Below are positions 1-12,800 of a stretch of DNA of 64,000 bases, piece by piece. Origin of the DNA: Zerene cesonia. Taxonomy: Eukaryota; Arthropoda; Insecta; Lepidoptera; Pieridae. The first letter of the stretch is position 1. Each line of letters begins with the position of its first letter. Location: contig NW_024045134.1 in assembly GCF_012273895.1 (NCBI RefSeq), positions 1,922,001-1,986,000 of the forward strand, written 5' to 3'. Position numbers and translations under genes: made by a program. Below the pieces are notes generated by a model. It did no database searches. It worked only from the letters and a program-made list of their open reading frames with translations, and was not told the DNA's origin.

Positions 1-390
1 ATTAAAAATGCAATAATTTTGAATTACGATTTTTTTTTTAAACAGACCATAGAGACAGTACATATTGTCAACGTTTGGAAAAACTTTATACTCACGGTAT
101 ACATGTTATTTTCTATATTAAATCCACCGAAATATTTCACAAAAATACGTATAAGAGCTAAGGATATAAAATAAGTATCTATGTCAGTAAAACGTAATTA
201 TCAATGCACTCAAATGTCACATGATCCGTGATAAGTGCAGCTTATAGCGAGGTTACGTATCCTTGATATGAAAAACCATATTATTGTTTCTATTAAACCA
301 TGTTATTTTAAATACAGAAAAATAACATAAACATTCAGAGTGATAAATATAAAATATCAAGCTATGAAAACTAATCATCCTACTATGTAA
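1..390. other. AT-rich spacer, no gene seen
   Basis: AT-rich sequence with no convincing ORF, splice-delimited exon or recognisable repeat. It ends at the 9-bp target duplication of the inverted-repeat element that follows. Confidence 0.5.
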
Positions 391-728
391 ACACTTACAG
401 GCTATGTGAACTTGGCACCCGACTTAAAAAAAATTCACATTTTTTTGCTCCATTCGATAGATTTAGATACGTAGTCGTAAGTAGTGAAGATAATTTCGTA
501 AGTAGTAGCACCAAAAAAAAATTATAAGGGTTGAAAAAAAAGTCATCCCCGAAATTGCAAAAAAACTTTTTTTCCGGTGGTTTTTTATAGAAATGGGTTT
601 GTAGTGGATTGTAGTGAAGTTCTTTTTGTTTGTAGTAAAACAGAAATTGAAAAAAAAAAAATTATAATTTAAGAGTATTTTTCCAAACCGCTCTTCCCTA
701 CACAAAACTAATTTGGAGGAGAATGCTA

Positions 729-1226
729 TTACTACAAACGTTAAAAACGATAGATAAATGTACCTAGAGGTTTGTAGTGGACGAGTTTTCGTTTGTAGTT
801 AGATAAAAAATAAATTAGAGAGGTAAAATCGAAAATAATCGATTTTGGAGTGATTTTCTCTTAATTACTTCCGGTAAGAGGATTTTCCGATTACTACAAA
901 CGTAAAAAACGATTGATAAATGTATGTAGAGGTTTGTAGTGGACGAGTTTTCGTTTGTAGTTAGATAGAAAATAAATTAGAGAGGTAAAATCGAAAATAA
1001 TCGATTTTGGAGTGATTTCATCTCAATTACTTCCGGTAAGAGGATTTCCCGATTACTACAAACGTTAAAAATGATAGATTAATATACCTAGACGTTTGTA
1101 GTGGACGAGTTTTCGTTTGTAGTAAGCTAGAAAATAAATTAGAGAGGTAAAATCGAAAATAATCGATTACCGGAAGTAATTAAGATGAAATCTCTCCAAA
1201 ATCGATTATTTTCGATTTTACCGCTC
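729..1226. repeat. 162-bp tandem units with an inverted junction inside the transposon
   Basis: Units starting with TTACTACAAACG begin at about 729, 891 and 1053, a constant spacing of 162 bp. Each holds a GTTTGTAGTGGACGAG block followed by a block containing AAAATAATCGATT. In the third unit the array turns around: the block at 1141-1167 is repeated in inverted orientation at about 1199-1226, giving arms of about 28 bp. The array therefore folds back on itself just before the gap. Confidence 0.8.
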
Positions 1227-1250
1227 TAAATTATTTTCTGGCTTACTACA

Positions 1251-2250
1251 NNNNNNNNNNNNNNNNNNNNNNNNNNNNNNNNNNNNNNNNNNNNNNNNNN
1301 NNNNNNNNNNNNNNNNNNNNNNNNNNNNNNNNNNNNNNNNNNNNNNNNNNNNNNNNNNNNNNNNNNNNNNNNNNNNNNNNNNNNNNNNNNNNNNNNNNNN
1401 NNNNNNNNNNNNNNNNNNNNNNNNNNNNNNNNNNNNNNNNNNNNNNNNNNNNNNNNNNNNNNNNNNNNNNNNNNNNNNNNNNNNNNNNNNNNNNNNNNNN
1501 NNNNNNNNNNNNNNNNNNNNNNNNNNNNNNNNNNNNNNNNNNNNNNNNNNNNNNNNNNNNNNNNNNNNNNNNNNNNNNNNNNNNNNNNNNNNNNNNNNNN
1601 NNNNNNNNNNNNNNNNNNNNNNNNNNNNNNNNNNNNNNNNNNNNNNNNNNNNNNNNNNNNNNNNNNNNNNNNNNNNNNNNNNNNNNNNNNNNNNNNNNNN
1701 NNNNNNNNNNNNNNNNNNNNNNNNNNNNNNNNNNNNNNNNNNNNNNNNNNNNNNNNNNNNNNNNNNNNNNNNNNNNNNNNNNNNNNNNNNNNNNNNNNNN
1801 NNNNNNNNNNNNNNNNNNNNNNNNNNNNNNNNNNNNNNNNNNNNNNNNNNNNNNNNNNNNNNNNNNNNNNNNNNNNNNNNNNNNNNNNNNNNNNNNNNNN
1901 NNNNNNNNNNNNNNNNNNNNNNNNNNNNNNNNNNNNNNNNNNNNNNNNNNNNNNNNNNNNNNNNNNNNNNNNNNNNNNNNNNNNNNNNNNNNNNNNNNNN
2001 NNNNNNNNNNNNNNNNNNNNNNNNNNNNNNNNNNNNNNNNNNNNNNNNNNNNNNNNNNNNNNNNNNNNNNNNNNNNNNNNNNNNNNNNNNNNNNNNNNNN
2101 NNNNNNNNNNNNNNNNNNNNNNNNNNNNNNNNNNNNNNNNNNNNNNNNNNNNNNNNNNNNNNNNNNNNNNNNNNNNNNNNNNNNNNNNNNNNNNNNNNNN
2201 NNNNNNNNNNNNNNNNNNNNNNNNNNNNNNNNNNNNNNNNNNNNNNNNNN
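1251..2250. other. Assembly gap of 1000 N
   Basis: Exactly 1000 N, so probably a placeholder of unknown true size. It lies inside the palindromic transposon, and unresolved inverted repeats are the likely cause. Confidence 0.97.
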
Positions 2251-2334
2251 CTACATATCTAAATCTATCGAATGGAGCAAAAAAATGTGAATTTTTTTTA
2301 AGTCGGGTGCCAAGTTCACATAGCCACACTTACA

Positions 2335-5300
2335 CACTTACATTTAAACCATCATACTATGTAATTAAAATGTACCTGAGCAACGTGAATAGCCAATTAA
2401 AAGGAATATTATATTATATTCGAGATTAAATTAATTTACATACTTAATAATAAAATAGGTTCTCAGCTGTTTTTCCCGCCTAAAACCTTATTAATGCCGC
2501 TTTTAATAAAACTTACTCACTCGAATTTCGGAATTTATTTTTTCGTTAGAATACTCAGAGACGAATCTATAAATACAGACAGCAAGTAGCAACGAATAAA
2601 AACTGGTACCAAACACTTCTATTTTGATAGCAAAATCGGCTATCACGAATGTCAAACGTGATTGCCGCGTATTTTCATTTTTATGGCAACTCGTTTATTC
2701 GAGCATTCGTTAGATAATCTGTGATGACAACGACCATAAATACACCCGCCATAAATTCGTATTCTTGTGTAGTAACAAAATTAAACGATCTTTAATCAAT
2801 ATTACTACAGATAATGTAATACTCTACTAGCACAAGGTAATTTAAAATCCCCTTCCCATTCCAAACCATTAACAAATATTAGTATTTATCTTATATGTAA
2901 TTACTTTATTCAATAAATCTCATAAAATTTGTCAAATGCCTATCAAATTGTAGTCTAAAAAGAAATACCCATGTATTATATTACTTATACGACTTTTTTA
3001 ATTGTCATATCGGGCAATTGAGCTTGCGATCACCACCTCCAATGAACATTCGCAGAGTGCTAGTGTCTCTGAGAATGCGTTATGAAGAAGGGAGGGATAA
3101 GGATCAAAGATAGAAAGGATGGAGGTGAGGAAAGAAACGCGGGCCTCTAGACCTAGACTTAGAGTAAAGTTTTTATGATTGATGTTTCTTAATGTTTAAT
3201 CAATACTATAAAACAATAATATAAAAGATTTATAGGCATTTAAAGCTTTTCATTAAAATCAAATACAAAACCGAATTTTTTTGGTGCAACCGCGTACGAA
3301 CTCGCAGTAACTGGTTATAGTTACTCATCAGCAATTTGAATTAATAATTTTCATAGCATCTAATGTGATAATATAAGAAAATATTGTCATTAAAAACAAA
3401 TGACATGCTCTGGAGCAAATCACTGATCCCTTTTTAATTGATTTTAAATTGTTTTTAAGTATATTTGCGTCGTAGTAAAATAAATTATTTATTTTCATCA
3501 TTATATTACTTCATTATTATATTATTTTCATTATTAAATAATTGTTTAGGTGGGAATTTATGTGTATTAACTAATAACTAAATGTTAAGATAAGATATAA
3601 ATTATTGAAATAGAATCGGTTTCCATCAGTTCCTTTTAAGATTCAAATTTTAAATAACGAAACATGTGAATTCCCAAAAAAAAAAAGAAAATGACAATCG
3701 AAATTCGAAACAGACCTATATTGATGTTCATTATGAAATTAAACCAACAGCATGGACAGTCATCGCCGAATACTTTGAATAATTAGTCGAATCGATTAAT
3801 CCTATTTGATTGTATATTTATGTATATAGGTCGGGGATAAACAGTTCATTGACCGTGAGTTTATCGTCCGCAAATTTTTAATCAATATATTCCAATACGT
3901 CACCCGGCAAAAACGTGTTTTGTTGGAAAAAAAAAACAATAAATCTGCCAAAATATAAAAAAAGTCGTTTCAAAAGCAAAATTCCAAAAAATAAACATTG
4001 TAGCGATGATATTTTTTATTGAAAAATTTAAGCAACATTCCACAACTGTAAATCAAAATGTACTTGTACTCTGCACTATGTCCATAAAAAAATCTTCATT
4101 TTGTTGTCATGGTTTTTTTTCATCTCTATTTTTATTTTGTCGTAGTTATAATCGAGTATAATTTACTTAAACATTTAACATTTAAAAAATATTTTAACAC
4201 ATGTATGAGTTTTTTTCTATTGTAAAATCAACCACACGTTATAAATTTAGATATATTTTTAATTCTGGTTTAAAACGTGCATAAGATCGTTATTTGCTTG
4301 ATAAAACTCCAATCTAAGATGGTTATAAAATTAAACTGTGAAACCGTCTACTTAAAAATTATTTAATAATAATAATTTTGAAATATTTGATTATTTAGCC
4401 GCCAGCACGCCGAGTCACGGGCACGGAACGCCCGCGTGGTCTATCAGTCCGTTATAATTTATTTGGCTATGTGTAAACAAACAATGCTATTTATATTCTT
4501 GTATTGTACACTATGCAGGGAGTATCTATCGTCTACATATTGTTCTTAGAGGAATTATCAGGCATTATGAAATTGTTAACACGCCACTGTCTGTATATTG
4601 TTGATTTAACAAATTATGCGTCATCAATTATTATTATCAAGTTATCTTACGTACTTTATTACTACTCTGTGATATACAGAGTCAAAGCGTTTTTATAAAA
4701 AAAAAAACAATATATTATTCTGAATAAAATCAAAGTATAGTTTTACTTGTACTTATTACTCTATGATATAGTTACAAAAATACAGTACGGATGGAACAGT
4801 ATGGCAAGAAAATCTTGGCGTCTTTTTTTGCTTTTTTTAAAGTCAAATATTATTACACAAATCCACAGTGTCTCTATTTATAGAAATAAATTCTACAGTT
4901 TTTAATGTCACGATATTTTTTTACCGTCTTCAAAAAAAGGACTAGTTTCTCGATTCGACTAAGTTTTATTCAACAGATGCTTATTAACGTAACATTATGT
5001 TTGCCGTTTGAAAAACATAATAATTTCAATACTGTTTTTAATGTTCTTTAGAAATGAACATAATTCTTTACGAGTTACATAATACATAATAAAATGCAGT
5101 TACCACTGGTTTTGTTGTACCCATTAAGATAACATTACCTTATGCTCTCTTTCGTTACAAAGGTCGCTGTATCGTTATTTCTATAATAAAAGTTATCGCG
5201 ATGACTGAAAAGAATTAGTAGTCAATTAACTAATGTATTAAATGAACTAAGAGTTTGAATGCGCTAATCTCAGGAACTTCTGGAACGAATTGAAAATTTA

Positions 5301-5355
5301 TATTACTCTTGGATACGTTGGTAATCCCTGAGTAGTGTAATAAATGTATTTAACA
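2335..5355. other. AT-rich spacer with one decayed retroelement trace
   Basis: No supported exon. Around 3010-3105 there is a degraded copy, in reverse orientation, of the A-tailed element described at 31410-31744; the paired GCAGAG...CTCTGAGAATGCG block is recognisable. The ORF at 4504-4698 is AT-rich and has no coding look. Confidence 0.45.
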
Positions 5356-5530
5356 CTAGATGTTCGCCCCGGCTTCACCCGTGGTACATTTCCGGGGTAA
5401 AAAGTTTCCTATAACACTCGATAATAATGTAGCTTTCTTTTGGTGATAATGATTTCACAAACGGACCAGTAGTTTCGGAGCCTTTAGGGTACAAACAAAC
5501 GAACATTTCCTCTTTTTTACATTAGTATAG
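5356..5530 (-). mobile_element. Lep1-like non-autonomous Helitron, degenerate
   Basis: It begins on the + strand with CTAGATGTTCGCCCCGGCTT, which read on the - strand is the GC-rich 3' end plus CTAG of a Helitron. It ends near the TAGTATAG remnant of the TC-type 5' end. The body matches the copies at 48344-48500 and 5858-6023 in layout. Confidence 0.6.
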
Positions 5531-5857
5531 ATTGAAAACCCCACTGTATACACCTGAGTCATAGTTTTACCCGAATATATTTGATAATCCTCTTATCCTA
5601 ATAATTTACCAACTTAATAAGTGGATATCGAGTTATTTATAATTTATTATTGGCATAGCATAAATTTCTGTTTTTACAAAATCTGTCGTCAAAGACAGAA
5701 TACCCGAAATTGCTTGGACACAGGCACTGATTCTCGATTCTCGTCAAATCCATGATAATTGTTTATTAACTTTCGTAAATATTTTTAATATTCTCATAAT
5801 CATAATTTTAAATTGTTTTTTTAATGCAACAGTATTTAATTTCTAAAACAAATTTCA

Positions 5858-6023
5858 TCCTACTAATATGAATGTATGGATGTTTGTTACTCTTTCACGT
5901 TAAAAAAAAACTAATGGCATCTATATGAAACTTGGTAAAGAGATTGATAAAGTCTGGATAAGCGCATACCCAGGCTCCGTTTAACTCAGGTACCACGCGA
6001 GCGACGTTGCGGGTTACAGCTAG
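5858..6023 (+). mobile_element. Lep1-like non-autonomous Helitron
   Basis: It starts TCCTACTAATAT and ends in a GC-rich block followed by CTAGT, with no target duplication, as Helitrons do. The interior (GTTACTCTTTCACG, then GATAAGCGCAT and GGTACCACGCGAG) matches the copy at 60093-60265. Confidence 0.7.
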
Positions 6024-6708
6024 TACATGAAAGACAACCACAACAACAATCTATTATGTATATCCAATCTATGTCAGTCTCAACATGTAATAATAATTAT
6101 CGTTGCCCATATCAACTTTACGATGTAAAACGAACGACGACATACATAACATAATTTATTTTCTTTTACACGTGAACATCACGTGTTTTAAATATATCAT
6201 ATAAATAAAACAACCTTTAATTAATTAGGTATTGTTCTAGATGTATTGTGAAGAGAAAAAACACTAATCGTTTTTAATTATTACGGTTGTAAAAATTATT
6301 TGTGATGTCTTTTTTGTTTATGAAAATTACAATAATTAAATAATCTTCTCGATTGTTGTTACCTAATAAGAAATGGAAACTTTTAATAGTGTTTTGAATT
6401 TGTAGATAGATGGTACATATATGATACACATGATGATTTTTATCGTATTATAAGGTGCATTGGAGAAATTACGGATGTAAAATAACCTTAGTAGTTTATT
6501 TTTATGTTAATGTGAATGCTATAATTACGTACCTGTATATTTTCGCACAATATCTACACGATACTCACAATGAAACGATCATCTGAATAGTGTACACAAA
6601 ATTCCGAAATTCCCTCAGTGCACATACTTAATAAGCACGCAATTTTAATAAAGTCGCATTTAAATACATGACAACAAAACTTACTTCTTCAGACGTGGAT
6701 ATGCAGTA

Positions 6709-6916
6709 ATCCTATCCTACTAAGATTATAAATGCGAAAGTTTGTGAGAATGTGTGTATGATTGTTGGTCTTTCACGCAAAAACTACTGAACCGATTGCA
6801 ATGAAATTTGGTACGTAGACAGCTGGATAAGTGGAATAACATATAGGCAAGGCTTTTTATCCCGATATTCCTACGGGATACGGACTTACGCGGGTGAAGC
6901 CGCGGGGCGCAGCTAG
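6709..6916 (+). mobile_element. Lep1-like non-autonomous Helitron, near full length
   Basis: It starts TCCTATCCTACTAAGATTAT and ends with the hairpin CCGCGGGGCGCAGCTAG followed by T. The interior includes TTTCACGCAAAAACTACTGA and a block of GGGATACGGACTTACGCGGG. Copies at 37223-37423, 42003-42208 and 59016-59195 share this form. Confidence 0.8.
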
Positions 6917-7382
6917 TATTTAAAAATTTTATCATGACTTCTTAACAATTATTTACATAATTATACTTCCAGTTTATCTCTCTATATATTTTAAGAATGT
7001 TGTTATTAATTTTGAAAACCTTTTGAATGTTTATGTTATAAGTATTAGAAAAGGGCGCTAATCAAAAAGAAGAAAAAATCGATATACTATTTAATCTGTT
7101 CTAATTGATTTTTACTGCCATATGTATTTCTTATCTATATTGTCGATGGTCAATAAGCAAGGCGAGCACGTGAGTGTACCACTGACGTAAATATAGTACC
7201 TACTTTGTTATTATTGCTATAAAATATTAACGTTGTACTTCGCTTAATTAAGACAAATCTGCTAATTCACGTTTTGCAGAATGAAATTCATTACAGAACT
7301 TGCAAATAATTTATACAAGTTGTGCATAAGCATGATAAAATCAATAGATACTGATGACTGGAATTTAACTTTATGTTACAGT

Positions 7383-7601
7383 TACCTTCATAAGACCTTT
7401 TTTTTATAGTGGGGAAATCTTGCATAGATACCCACGGCCCCCGGGGATGGAGCCGTGGGTTATGTCGGATTCTTACCGACCAAAACCCCACTGTGTTCCG
7501 TCTAGCCACTTGAGTGAAGGGGCCACGGGAGCTGGTTAATATACGTCCGCGACCCCTTCGGCGGCTGCCCGTTGCCGGGCCAGGCTACCTTCATAAGACC
7601 T
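7383..7601 (-). mobile_element. Retroelement insertion (5'-truncated LINE or SINE) with exact 16-bp target duplication
   Basis: An exact 16-bp direct repeat, TACCTTCATAAGACCT, lies at 7383-7398 and 7586-7601. Between them is a GC-rich insert that contrasts with its AT-rich surroundings. A run of T next to the left duplication is the A-tail read on the other strand, so the element is in - orientation. It contains a strong palindrome around CCCACGGCCCCCGGGGA...GCCGTGGG. The family is not recognised. Confidence 0.8.
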
Positions 7602-9279
7602 GAAAAAATTATATGTCGTTCTTGCGCAGTCAGACAATAAATACTTTTGTTTCTAAATGTTACAAGATGCAATGAATATATGTAATGACTGAAACATTTA
7701 TTTATTCAATACGACTTCTTATAGAAGCACTTTTGAATCGTCATAACACAGTTTTAATATTTACCACTGGTTCGGAAAGTTGTCTCTACAGAGAAGAGCT
7801 AGCAAGAAAGTCTGCAGTTGCTATTTTCAAATCAAGTCAATTTTATGTTTTTATTCTGCACTAGCTTATTCTTACGGCTTCGCACGCGTAAATATAAATA
7901 AACCTTCTTCTTGAATCACGTCGTTTTAAAGACTTAAGCATACATAGGGACAGAGAAAGCGACTGTTTTTTATACTATGTAATGTAAATAATATGTATAC
8001 ACACTTATGATACAAAGTACTCTCTAAAGTACTGTCCTGTGGTTCATAAAATCAAATAATTAAATCGCTCCTTGCACGATGTTATACAAAATGTACAACA
8101 ACATGTACTGTGTAATGTATGTACAAGAAATATAAAAAAAATCATTCATTAAGCTTCCATTATTCGATAAGTATTATTAACAATTACAATCGTTTGCATA
8201 ATATAATTATGTATTACAGTACAGTATTATGTTATCTGTGTTATTACTTACAGATCCGTTTATAAACAACAAAAAGTTGGAATATGTACGAAAACCGACA
8301 GAATAAATCTATAAATTTATAATAACCAAAATATTCCTTAACAATTTTCAATAATTTTTTACGGTGTTATCAGTTTAACGTGGCTGTGTGTGTGTGTATG
8401 GAATGGCAGCTCCCGAATGGATGAATTGCTTTTGGTTGTATTTTGTTAATTTTTTTGTTTGAAATGTGAATTAGTTAAGGTTAAACCAATATATCTTTCG
8501 GAATGACTCAATAATCTTTTAAATAAATGTCCATGCACACATTACCTTCAATTTTGAAAATGTTCGATCTGGTACAGAATATTTAATCAGTGGTTCGATT
8601 TATATAAAACAAATTAAAACGTTCTTCTCTATTATCTCTTTTTTTTATCCATTAAATTTTCGTATGATGCGTCTTATTATGATAAAAGAATAAAGATATA
8701 TTCAAATATTGACTATTGCTAGTATACTTAAGACTCAAAGGTATCTAGGTATCTATATAAACAATAAATTTATAATATCATCGCGTACATTCACTCTAAC
8801 ATACAGTAGACTCGTGATATCGGAAACTTGATAACTCCACATAATAAAAGGCTATACATGCACCTCGTTTCATTAACTTCATATGATTACAATGATGAAT
8901 TGCTTATATAGTTACCAACGTTAATATGAGATAATTTACCTGCTAGCGGAATTATTAATTTCCAATGCATGATATTTTGCAAGTAGGTGCCTTCGATTTT
9001 CGAAATTATATACGTTTTGGTGGTTAAAATAGAGCGTAATGAAATTGAAATGCCAGTTAAAAGAAATAACATAGCTACATAACAACTAGACAGTTAACGT
9101 CCCACATAAAACGCCTACCGTCCGACTGAATCACGACTGAATATTTGAGGATATTAAAACCTACACGTTGTAATGATAACTGACTATCATTGTAATTATC
9201 TACTTATTACAGGAAAGCTTTATCAAATGCTAAAATAAAATATCCAATATATATATATATAATCCAGTTTATAATCTGG
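7602..9279. other. AT-rich spacer, nothing recognised
   Basis: No exon with a coding look. Short (TG)n and (AT)n runs are present near 8385 and 9250. ORFs such as 8887-9072 have no family resemblance. Confidence 0.4.
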
Positions 9280-9425
9280 TAGTCGAGCACGCTTCGGCAC
9301 GAATTGGGCCAGCTTGCACCGGGGAAGTACCACACCCCCACAGAAGACCGGCGTAAAACAGCATTTTGCTGTGTTTCGTTCGGTGAGTGGGGGAGCCGGA
9401 GGCCCATATCCATCGTTTCCCTTCC
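9280..9425 (+). mobile_element. A-tailed lepidopteran SINE-like element, 5' part only
   Basis: It carries the block AGTCGAGCACGCTTCGGCAC through the sequence around GTTTCGTTCGGTGAGTGGGG, matching the - strand of the full copy at 31410-31744. The 3' half and A-tail are missing. ORFs on both strands here are by-products of the repeat. Confidence 0.75.
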
Positions 9426-9801
9426 ACTGTTTCTAAACGAGATTAATGCACGAGAGGCAAACGTAAATTTTCGGCGGTATATTTAATGATATGATGATGA
9501 TGATGATTTAATTAGTTCAATTTCTTAAATCAGATACCTTAAAAACAAAGTAAACAGAATAACGTTATAATTAATCTTGTATTTTTTTTTTGCTTTGCCT
9601 ACTCTAGACTAGAAACTTACATCAAAGTCAATCTGACATACAGTGAATTGATTAAAATCGGCTGACCGCTGACACATGACAGTCGCGAATAAGTATTCAA
9701 GTGATACGGCTGTGAGTTGAATTAAACAGTGATTAAAGTTATAAATTATAAGAAATCAATTATAATATCATATAGTTTTGCAAATATAGTTAGTGATTAC
9801 A

Positions 9802-12800
9802 ATGGATCTAGAAGATAATCGTGCTGAAGGCTGGAAATATTTAAATAAACAGTATTTCGGTGATGGTTTGTATAATTTGAGATCAATCGAAAAGTGAAGT
9901 AGAAAGGTGTAATCAAGGAATTTATGAATATCAAGGACACTAGTCGCTAATATTTAGATTCCTCGTCAATCATTCTTGATGTGAATGCGTGTTTTTAAAT
10001 GAAAACTATGTTGTTTTCATTACGATACACCTCTAGACTTTGTAATGATGGCGTTTGAATAAGCGACGGGGTCAAATAGGTGTTCTATCTACTCCTTTCA
10101 TGTAACAATATTGGCTTGTTTTCTTTATCGCTAATTACTCGTCATATAAACTATGTACTTAATCATGGATACTGCTTAGTCTATATAATATGAAGATGGG
10201 TATACATTCATATTAATTGGATTATTGGTTGTTTTCATTTCAATAATTAGCATATCAATAGCTTATTTATACTTTCATAAGTGAAAATACTACATATACA
10301 TTAAAACATAAATTTTTGCCTATAATTTCTTATTAGATGTATTTTATTTATATAAATCTTTGTATAGGTTATTTTTCAAGCAATTGTTATCAAGGATTTT
10401 ATTACATAATTGTTATCAATAAAGCAAACAATTATATTATAGTGCACACACCTATTACTAACTTTTTGACATAATATTGTTTAGACTCACTGCAGAAATA
10501 TTTCAATGGTTTACTTTGAAAGTATTATTAACTGAAAAAATTATTACACTCTAGATCAAATTAATTCATATTAAATGGCTCAAGATATAGGATATACAAG
10601 GAATAGTTTTAAACTATATTTTGACAATAATGTATTAGACTTAACACCTTTAATAAATGTGATAATTGAATGTAAATATATTAAATGTAAATGTACAAAA
10701 GAAATAACTTCTGCATACATAATAATGTCATTCAATATAAAGTTAGAATTATTTACTGATGTATTTATTTATTTGATGTGATTTAGTTTAATTATTAATA
10801 TTCAACAAATATAATGAAAATGTATTAATAATGCCACTCAATTATTTAAAGTCACATCACACTTCACACTTTTTATATATCACACTAATATTATAAATGT
10901 AAAAGTTTGTTTGTTTGGATGTTTATCCGTCAATTATGCTGACCATTACGGAACGGATTTTGATGAAATTAGGTATGCTGACAGGGTATGAGCTGACTTG
11001 GGTGATAGGGTACTTTTTATTCAAGGCTCCATTGGGGTAAAGAAGGAATCTTGATATCCAGGCAGAGACGGGACAAGCTTCTAGTTGTAAATAATTGTTT
11101 GTTAAAAACTAATGATGAAATGTTCTATCGACATCAATCAACATTTTTTTATTTTATTTGCGGCTTGTTAAGGGAAATGGATCACCTAATGGTAAGCAAC
11201 CAGCAACGCCCATGAGCAGAATTGCCCACTTTAATGGAAAACAGATAAGGATAGGATTGATTAATGGAATAAAAATAAGGTGGTGAATAAGATAAGGGCC
11301 TGTATACCAAGAATGCAAGGTTTTTGACCACTAAGCATTTTTTTTTCATTATTTATATCTTATTTCCAGGTGAAAGGGCCAACTATGTAAACATTCCCCA
11401 CGTTATCGCGATGGTAGGGCTGCCTGCGCGCGGTAAGACGTATATCTCAAAGAAACTGTCACGGTACCTCAATTGGATTGGAATAAATACCAGGGGTGAG
11501 TTATAACAAATATTTCTTACAAGATCAATCATCAAGATCTGTGTATGTGAAGTCCCGTGTCCCCTAGTGGGGTATGGGGCAGATGATGTACATCCATTTC
11601 ACTGATCGATTTTCTATAGGGACAAGTAGGTGATCAGCCTTCTGTGTCCTGCCAGACCGAGACATCTTTTTTTTGTGCGTCCCCACCGGGAATTGAACCC
11701 AGGACCTCTCGGTTCTACGCTCACGCGTTAACCACTGTACCAAGCAGGCGGTCAAATCATCAAGATCTGTGTATGCTACACAGATATTGTTGATCAATAA
11801 AGTTAACTCGGTCAATTAGTTATATTATATATTATAAAGTATTCATGTTGATAATATTAATTAAGGTCAATGAGGGTAATTGTGAGCAGGGGTTATTGGA
11901 AAAATTAATAAATTTAATGTAATCAATTTTCATATTCTAAAAGAAAAATTGTCATTAGAAAAAGAAAAGTTTTTGGTATAGTTAAAGATTTTTTGAGAAG
12001 TGTATCCAATTACCCCCGTTTCAATTAGCCTGATTGACTATATTATGATAAAAACTAATCGGAATATAAAATTTATGACTGACTTATGAGTTTTAAATTT
12101 TGTTAAGGAGATATTACAATTTGCACATGTTTTTCCCTTGTCAAAATTAATTGTATCATGACATTTCTGTACTAGTTTTAAACAGAAACTCGAATGCATT
12201 TCAGTGTTCAACCTCGGCGAGTACAGACGCCACGCGACCACAGCGTACACGAGCCATGAATTCTTCCGCGCTGACAACAAGGAGGCGATGGCCATCCGGC
12301 AGCAGTGCGCGCTGGACGCGTTGCACGACGTGTGCGAATGGCTGGTTAAGGGGGGGGAGGTGGCTGTGAGTATATCGAGATGTATTGGGCTTTTGATTTT
12401 AGTAAATCGATGTTCTATGGATTTAAATTGTTGGTCCACACAATAGGCAATGGGAATCCGACATAACTCATTGCAACGCATGAGTATATCCGCTTTGCAT
12501 AAAGGGTCCATTTGATTTCAGAGCAATGCTCAATTATATTCTAGGCACAGTAGCAAAGTTATGTTCAAATATAGTTAAGGGAGTTTCATATGTTTATTAA
12601 CTTTAAAGACAGGAAGTTTGGACACCCTGCAGAAGGGCAAATAGCAGATTTTCAAATTCATCCAGATATTTATATTGCAGATACATTTACTAAATCTCCC
12701 CTTCGTCTTTCTCTATTTCTATATTATTTCTCTTTGCACACTCACGTTATTCACCGTCATCACCCTATATGTTCCCACCGCGAGAATACAGGCCTCGTAA

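Larger units (their letters stand above)
400..2325. mobile_element. Non-autonomous DNA transposon with long terminal inverted repeats, interrupted by a gap
   Basis: The sequence at 400-474 recurs in reverse complement at 2251-2325 with a single mismatch over 75 bp; the right arm is cut off by the N gap, so the true arm may be longer. The termini begin GGCTATGTGAACTTGGCACC. The element is flanked by an exact 9-bp direct repeat, ACACTTACA, at 391-399 and 2326-2334, read as the target site duplication. The visible interior contains 162-bp tandem units and no credible transposase ORF. A 9-bp duplication with long inverted repeats resembles Mutator-like elements, but the family is not assigned. 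The ORFs at 463-705 and 1226-2329 are only readings of the repeat and the gap. Confidence 0.82.

Noticed and set aside
1226..2329. Long ORF on the - strand
   Set aside because: Almost entirely N; its ends are the transposon's inverted repeat.
9207..9486. ORFs on both strands containing CVSFGEWGSRRPIS-like sequence
   Set aside because: The same peptide appears at 31526-31717; it is translation of the dispersed SINE-like element.
12038..12511. 157-aa ORF on the - strand
   Set aside because: Antisense of the PFKFB exon at 12205-12365 plus intron; no family resemblance.
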